Shown here piece after piece: positions 58,500 to 64,000 of a stretch of DNA of 64,000 bases (positions are counted from its first letter, which is position 1; every line of letters begins with the position of its first letter). This DNA is from Wolfiporia cocos (lineage: Eukaryota; Basidiomycota; Agaricomycetes; Polyporales; Phaeolaceae). A program made the translations under genes and the position numbers. The stretch lies in contig JACCLO010000011.1 in assembly GCA_029448655.1 (NCBI GenBank), forward strand, positions 2,232,001-2,296,000, read 5' to 3'. The notes under the pieces are model-generated. The model searched no databases. It was not told the DNA's origin and saw nothing but the letters and a program-made list of their open reading frames with translations.

Positions 58500-61400
58500 C
58501 TAACGTTGAAAAACCTCTGCAACCGTGCGCCGGCGATCCTTGCGGATGGATTGCATCGTGGATGTACGACTTATGAAATCCCCCGCGCCATCCAAGGAGC
58601 CGCGCGCGCGCGCATCGAGCGTCCTGCGCCAGCTCTCAGGCCTCCCCGTCTGATCCCCAGACATCGGCGAATCCATACCTCCCGCAGCGAGCCGGGCAAC
58701 GGGAGACTCGTCAACAGCCGACCGCGACATGAGACGCAGGCGCGCGGAGCGCTCGTCCCTCTGCTGCAGCGTGTTCACAGACGCTGGCGGCGGACGCGAG
58801 ATTGTCACCCCGTTCTGGCTCGGGCGCGAAGAGCCGGACGACTCGCTCCTACTGAGTGCGGGGGTGCGGGGCGACGTGTGCTCGGACAGGCCATTTGTTG
58901 TCACCGTGTGCGCCGAGACGGCGGTTGTGGCGTTAGACGGCTTGAGTACGTGGTTGAATGCGTCGGCACGGATGGTGCTGTTCGAGTTGCCGGAAGCTTT
59001 GCGACTGCTGGGCGTTTCAGCGATGCCACTGGCAGTGTGGCTCAACAGCGACTCGGACGGAAGGGTCGACAGTGAGGGCGGGAGTGATACAGGAGGGAGG
59101 GTACGAGTGCGATCGGAGATAGCTGAGCGGTTGATTCTGGAGGCGGGGGTGGGGGAGGGCTCATATCCACTGTAAGAGTCCGAGTGTGTCGGGGTAGGAG
59201 CAGTCTCAGGAGTCGTCATGCGCTCTCGCGCAGCGTTGAGTCGGCGGGTGGCAGATGAGCCCGGCACAGCAGTAGAAGCGTGTACCGTCTGGGGCATATG
59301 CTCGCCGACCGCTTCGACACCAATCCCTTCGCTGCTAGAGGTGGCCGAACCCATACGCAGATCAGCGAGCGAGGTGCCAGGGCGCAATCGGCTCCTAGAG
59401 CGGGATGCCAGTCGTGACAGTGGTTCTCGATCATTGCGGTTCTCCCAACTACGTCTGGTCTCCCTGCTCTGTCGTCCACTTGAAGTGATGTCTCCATTGG
59501 CTAGACCTGACTCCAGCCTCAAGCTCCTGGGGGCATCATCATCCAGACTGTACGTCCTCAGATGCTGCTGCCGATCATGTGCTGCGTTCGTCTCGCGCAC
59601 AACCCTGGCAACCCCCAAAAGGAAGGTCGCCAGGTTGCGTACGACCTCGTCGCTCGCCCTCATGCTTTCTCTCGTCTCGGTGCCGACCGATCTCCACACC
59701 TCGACCAGCGTTTGCCGATCAACGAGTTCTGAGAGCTGCGCCTCAATCTGCCTGTCAAGGGCCTTCGTTGCCCCCTCTCTCAGCAATGCGTTCAGCTTCT
59801 GCATCGCTTGTACGAGATCCTGCGCGCTTTGGAAAAGTTCTGGAATGGTGTTCATCGTGGTCTGGTCCATTGGTGGAAGACGGTTAATCTGAGATTCGAA
59901 GACCGCGAACGACTTCTCTAACAAACGGCGATGCTCGCCATGATGGTCCCGTCCCCCTCCCATTGTTCCCGTTTCTTCCGGAGACCTGAGTGGCGGAGAT
60001 GGTGGGCGCGAGTTGTAACCCAAAGCTGATTGAGAACGGTCGGCCATGTGCCGACTGTAATCACGTCCTGTGGCCAGCGAAGAGGCTCCCTCATTGAGCG
60101 CATAAGTGGACTTGTACTGGCGTAACGTAGGCGGAGCGGTTCTTGGAGGAGTGAGCTGGGTGCTTTCGTGATGCAACGCCGCCATGGACGTGCCGGGGCG
60201 CGCGCTACCAGGATAAGAGGTACGATCTGAGTACCTGTTCGTAGCAACAGGCGTTCGTGGTTCGTATCGTGAGGCCGGAGGGCCCACGCCATCGTCGTCA
60301 ACACGTACGCTTGTTCCAGCGGTTCGAGCCTGGATGCCCGAGTGGTCCCAAGCTGACGGGGGTCCTGAAGATCTTGTCCTCTTCATTGCGTCCGGCACGC
60401 CGGCATCGCCGATGAAGGGATCTTCGCCACCATCACGTTGCCTGCTCAACCCTGTTGAGCGTATTCCTTCGCTCGTTTGGCTTCTTCCGCCGGTCTGCAT
60501 CATTAGGCCCCCCGAGCTGTCGACTTGACGCCTGGTGGAGTAGCCATCGTTACCGTTCATATATGCACTTGAGGGTTCGTCAATAGGGCCGGGTATCGAT
60601 AAATCTTCTGACTGCCATTTGCTTGAGTGCGTTTTAACCGCAGAACCGCGAACAGTTGAAACACGAGTAGATGCAGCGCGTCGCGGCGACATCCGCAGAC
60701 TATCCTCAACAACCGCACGGGAGCCTTTCGGTGAAATTGGCGTGGTGCGCCCATATCCACTGAGATCATGTTGCCGGAAAGGAGTGCTCGGTTCGCCATT
60801 AGCCTATTTTCCGTGTTTAATCACACCTTCAAGCGCATATATGCGATGTTCTCACCTGATTCTCTGCCGTTCTCCGATATGCCTCTTCCCATATGTCACT
60901 TGAGATACGTTCCCGCTCTTTCCTCAATGCCGAGGCGCTGCGAGCCGAGGCGACTGCAGCAAGAGCTGCTGCGGTAACATCCTGTCCATCAGATCGTCGT
61001 GAAGCTCTGCTGCCACTTTCCCCAGACATCGCGGTCCTGTTCCGCAAGGGGCGTGACGGGCCAGGCGATGGTGTCCTGTCCCTGTCCTGGCGAGCTGAGC
61101 TGACCTTGGCAGGTGAATTGTGCGCCGAAGGTCCTTCCTGCGATGTCGCAGCGCGAGACGCAGCGCGGCGAGAGTGCGGCGTAGAGGCAAGGTCATCAGA
61201 AGGCGTACGCGAATGGCGAGAGACACGCTGCGTCTCGCGCTCTGTTTCAGAGCCTGAATGAGAAGGGTCTAGCCGTCGGCCAATAGGCAGTGGGTTCGTG
61301 GTGGATTTAGGTCGTGTGCGCAAGGCTGTGGCGCGTGAAGGTGAAGACGTTGCTGACGGAGGGGGGACAGAAGACTGTGTCTTGTTCAAAGAGAGCGATT

Positions 61401-62197
61401 GAGAGCTCAGCCGCGAGATCGACGACAGCTTGTCAAGAACCTGAGAGGTAGAACCCGAAGCATGTGGTCCGCAGTAAGTGATCGAGCGAGCGTGTCAGTG
61501 TACCCAGTTTCACAGCGGCCATACACGCGACCATAGCCATCAACACGAGTTATAGCCGAGCGGGTCAGAAGTCGCGCAGATAGCGAAAGAGTAAGCGAGA
61601 TGGATGACGCAGTAAAGGTAAATCCGGGCGGAGTGTGACGAAGTAAATGAGCATGTTGGGAATACCGGGAATACAGAGATTACAGTCCAATGCATTCATG
61701 AGCACTTTTTCCCTCCTGTGATTCGTGGTACTCACCGCGCGATTGCGTTCTGTGAGGCTTTTCACGCGCTGCAGCGCGGAAGTGTTGTCGGCGGGCGCGG
61801 TTTGAAGGCGCCTCCTCGAAGTAGAGACTTTAGCGGGACCGTCATCCGCGTCCCCTTCATCCGCTGCGCCACCTGCATCGTCTGAAAACGATTCCCTGCT
61901 GTTGGCGGCGTTTGAAGACTTGTCATAACTGCCATTAGACATGCCGTGAGGAGAGTTCGAGGCAGACCGCCCGCGGAGGCTGCCGGCGTTATTACTGTTA
62001 TTATCCCCGCTCCCTGTGGAGTTCGAGGCAGGAGGTGAAGGCAAACCTGACCTAACTGAGGGAGAGGAGGGACTGGGCACAGGCAATTCAGGGAGATCGG
62101 GGACAGCGGAGGGAGAAGAGGTGGGGGTAGAGGAAGAACCAATGTAAATTGCCGATATAGGACGAGACCTGGCAGGTAGTGGGCGACGAGCAGTCAT
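58500..62197 (-). CDS. Large disordered protein with short coiled coils
   Basis: Three exons (62197-61736, 61440-60856, 60803-58500) give 1116 residues, rich in Ser, Arg, Thr and Pro. Ordered islands: NTSALQRVKSLTERNRAVLDKLSSISRLSS (coiled coil, about residues 140-170, shown here as a description of its extent across the first splice), SALRKERERISSDIWEEAYR (about 325-345), and a helical block at about 500-610 (LLEKSFAVFESQINRLP, ELFQSAQDLVQAMQKLNALL, DRQIEAQLSELVDRQTLVE). The C-terminus RRRTVAEVFQR looks like a conserved short motif. The first intron is 295 nt. I do not recognise the family. Mixed disorder with short helices would suit a cytoskeletal or polarity scaffold, but that is only a guess. 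Confidence 0.8.
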
Positions 62198-63650
62198 CGG
62201 ACAGATCGTTGGAAGCAAAGGTCATCAAGTGTTCAGGTCGAGCCGTACGTCGACGAAGATGCTGCTGTCGTCGTTACCTACGGCGAGCGCAGGCCGAAAG
62301 ACGGTGGTGTATAGACGGAAAATCGGCGCCGGCGCCACGATGTACTCACGGTTCTTTGCCTCGTTTCCAAGGTGCTGCACTCTACCCTAGTCCGTGACCG
62401 TCTACTGCCACTTCCGCGCTAGCTTTCTGCGGTTGCGTTGATATGTCTCGATGATAAGTTCGGCCTTTGCTGCACTCAGGGAACCCGGCTATATAATGCC
62501 TCAACCCACCGAACTGGCATCTCTGGCCGAAGCACGGATGGCTTGACAACTGGGACATAGTGTGGCGTGGCGAATCCTGAGCTGTTGTTCTCCGGGGGTG
62601 TATCGTTGGGCACAGCACTTGGATATGTGAGTGTATATATGGTTCTGCAGGACCATTTATGATTCGGCGCTGGTGTGCTATTACATGAACAATTGCCTAA
62701 CGATCGCAGATCTCATGACAAACCAATAGTACAAGCAGCCTCTCCTAGCTGTTCCGCGAGCTCTCAGAGAGTGTAGAGCGAGCGTAGCCCGATACCCACC
62801 GCGTTGATTACGGGTAGTAATCATCGCAACGTGTCGGTGGACGGTCCTCACATTTCCATCATGATTGAATACGACCATGGTAGCATGGGCTTTCATAGAA
62901 CTCGAAGCCAACTACGAACATTGTCGTATTCGCGAATAACCACAATAATGTCATTGGTACTCTAACGGCAGGGAGAGATTCCATACCAATGCGCGGATGA
63001 CATAGGGTGGTTTCATGCCTCCGCCTATCCCCGCGCAGCTCGCTCCTCACACTACGAGGCCTGTACCTGGGAGGGATGACGATGTATTATATAATTCTCC
63101 ACATAGCACATAGCTAGTCTGGCGCGAACGCGCCATACAGCGCTGCAGCCACAAACATACTGCGCAGCACACCTTGCCGACCAAACTGACAGTGGCATGT
63201 TCCAAACGGCGATGTCCATGCCGAGACGTGCAATCAGAGCTCAATAGAATGTGCAGAAACACCCCAATAAAACCGCATGCCGTAGCCTGTAGTCTAGAAC
63301 CCCATGCCGCGTAGCAGTGCTGTGTGCTGTGGCAGTGAGCAGGGACGCGAGCACAACCCCGAGCACCATGGCTGCGCGACATCAGCCACGCGGACTCGAG
63401 AGCGGCGGACACCCAGACAGAATAGCAGCTTAGAAGGCCTAGACAAAAATTGCGGCATTCCTAGCACAGCTTGTCGCAAAACGAGCGAGAACAACGCCGG
63501 GGCGGGTCGCTTTGTGATGTTGTAAGCGGGGGTGAAGTGCCAGCCCGATTGGTGCATCCCAATTTGGCTCAATATCATCTTCTCGTTGCCCACACTCCTC
63601 CTCCTCTCATTCTCTCCTCCTCCTCTCCCTCGCCGTGTCTGCTAGCCAAC
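62198..63650. promoter_or_regulatory. Divergent region with CT-rich start tract
   Basis: 1.45 kb between start codons. A pyrimidine-rich tract at about 63594-63634 (CTCCTCCTCTCATTCTCTCC and similar) lies directly before the ATG at 63651, typical of fungal transcription-start regions. No other gene is supported. Confidence 0.5.
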
Positions 63651-64000
63651 ATGGCCTCGCTCGCCTGGCTGACTCTCATGCTTTGCCCGCCATCGCTCCT
63701 CTATGCTTACAGCGCATCTAATGAACACGCGCGGGCGCCTCCCCCAAGCCCGCTCTGGCGAAGGGGCATCCCTTCACCGGGATTCTACAACCCCACTAGC
63801 AACGGAGGAGCCTGGCTGACGGTATTTCTACTTCACCAATCCTAGGAACGCGTCAGGGTCCTGAACCGTAGCCAATTGGCGTGTAGAAAGTCGACGGGAC
63901 ATACCCACCCGGCCAGGGTGAACCAATCAATGTCGTCGTTTCGGGCGACTCAGACTCGAGCGTACTGGTTAACCAAGAGATCGACGGAGGGCTGCTGAAC
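63651..64000 (+). CDS. Secreted protein, 5' part only
   Basis: Exon 1 is 63651-63821 and exon 2 63887 to the window end; the 65-nt intron has a CTGAAC branch site, and the frame stays open. The N-terminus ASLAWLTLMLCPPSLLYAYS is a signal peptide. It is followed by GFYNPTSNGGAWLT, then TYPPGQGEPINVVVSGDSDS and VLVNQEIDGGLLN. The pattern YNP..NGG..LT and GEPINV..S..SD..VL....GGL is that of a conserved basidiomycete family of secreted proteins of unknown function. The 3' end is outside the window. Confidence 0.75.

Overview
The window is nuclear DNA of a filamentous basidiomycete, most likely an agaricomycete mushroom (I infer a polypore-like fungus but cannot name a species). The genes are densely intron-split, the introns are mostly 50-75 nt with GTRNGY donors and YAG acceptors, and several genes belong to families typical of mushrooms: a DUF6534 membrane protein, an orphan seven-helix protein, a FYR-domain protein and degenerate isoprenylcysteine methyltransferase paralogues. 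Exon models were built by hand from splice signals. For eleven genes the proposed exon lengths sum to an open frame from ATG to stop (325, 388, 432, 302, 823, 347, 400, 403, 346, 479 and 767 codons), which is good internal support. RAD4 (1024 codons) and a 1116-codon disordered protein also close.

Layout. Positions 1-7748 are a head-to-tail array of repeats with Helitron-like ends: each unit closes with a short hairpin, about 9 nt and CTAG, and the next unit opens with TC. Most units carry a 22-bp hairpin-prone minisatellite. Positions 7749-12311 are a decayed zone with two broken ICMT-like copies. From 12312 genes become dense: a single-pass membrane protein (+), a mitochondrial NAD-type carrier (-), a DUF6534 protein (+), ERG26 sterol dehydrogenase (-) divergent from NTA1 N-terminal amidase (+), a 28-exon RecQ helicase (-), an orphan seven-helix protein (+), a PAS protein (-), TRM61 tRNA methyltransferase (+) and RAD4/XPC (-) with stop codons only 22 bp apart, and a GPP-like HAD phosphatase (-).

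Positions 40141-46025 hold no gene I can support. Then come a 479-residue orphan built from phase-symmetric repeat exons (-), a very GC-rich single-exon Fus1-like membrane protein with an SH3 domain (+), a FYRN/FYRC nuclear protein (-), a 1116-residue disordered protein (-), and the start of a secreted protein (+) cut by the window end.

Functionally this is a mixed housekeeping neighbourhood: two DNA-repair proteins (RecQ, Rad4), tRNA modification, N-degron processing, sterol synthesis and mitochondrial transport, plus fast-evolving membrane and orphan proteins. The two items most worth following are the Helitron-like tandem array and the W..RW.LDT.GD repeat protein. I found no tRNA, rRNA or CRISPR array.
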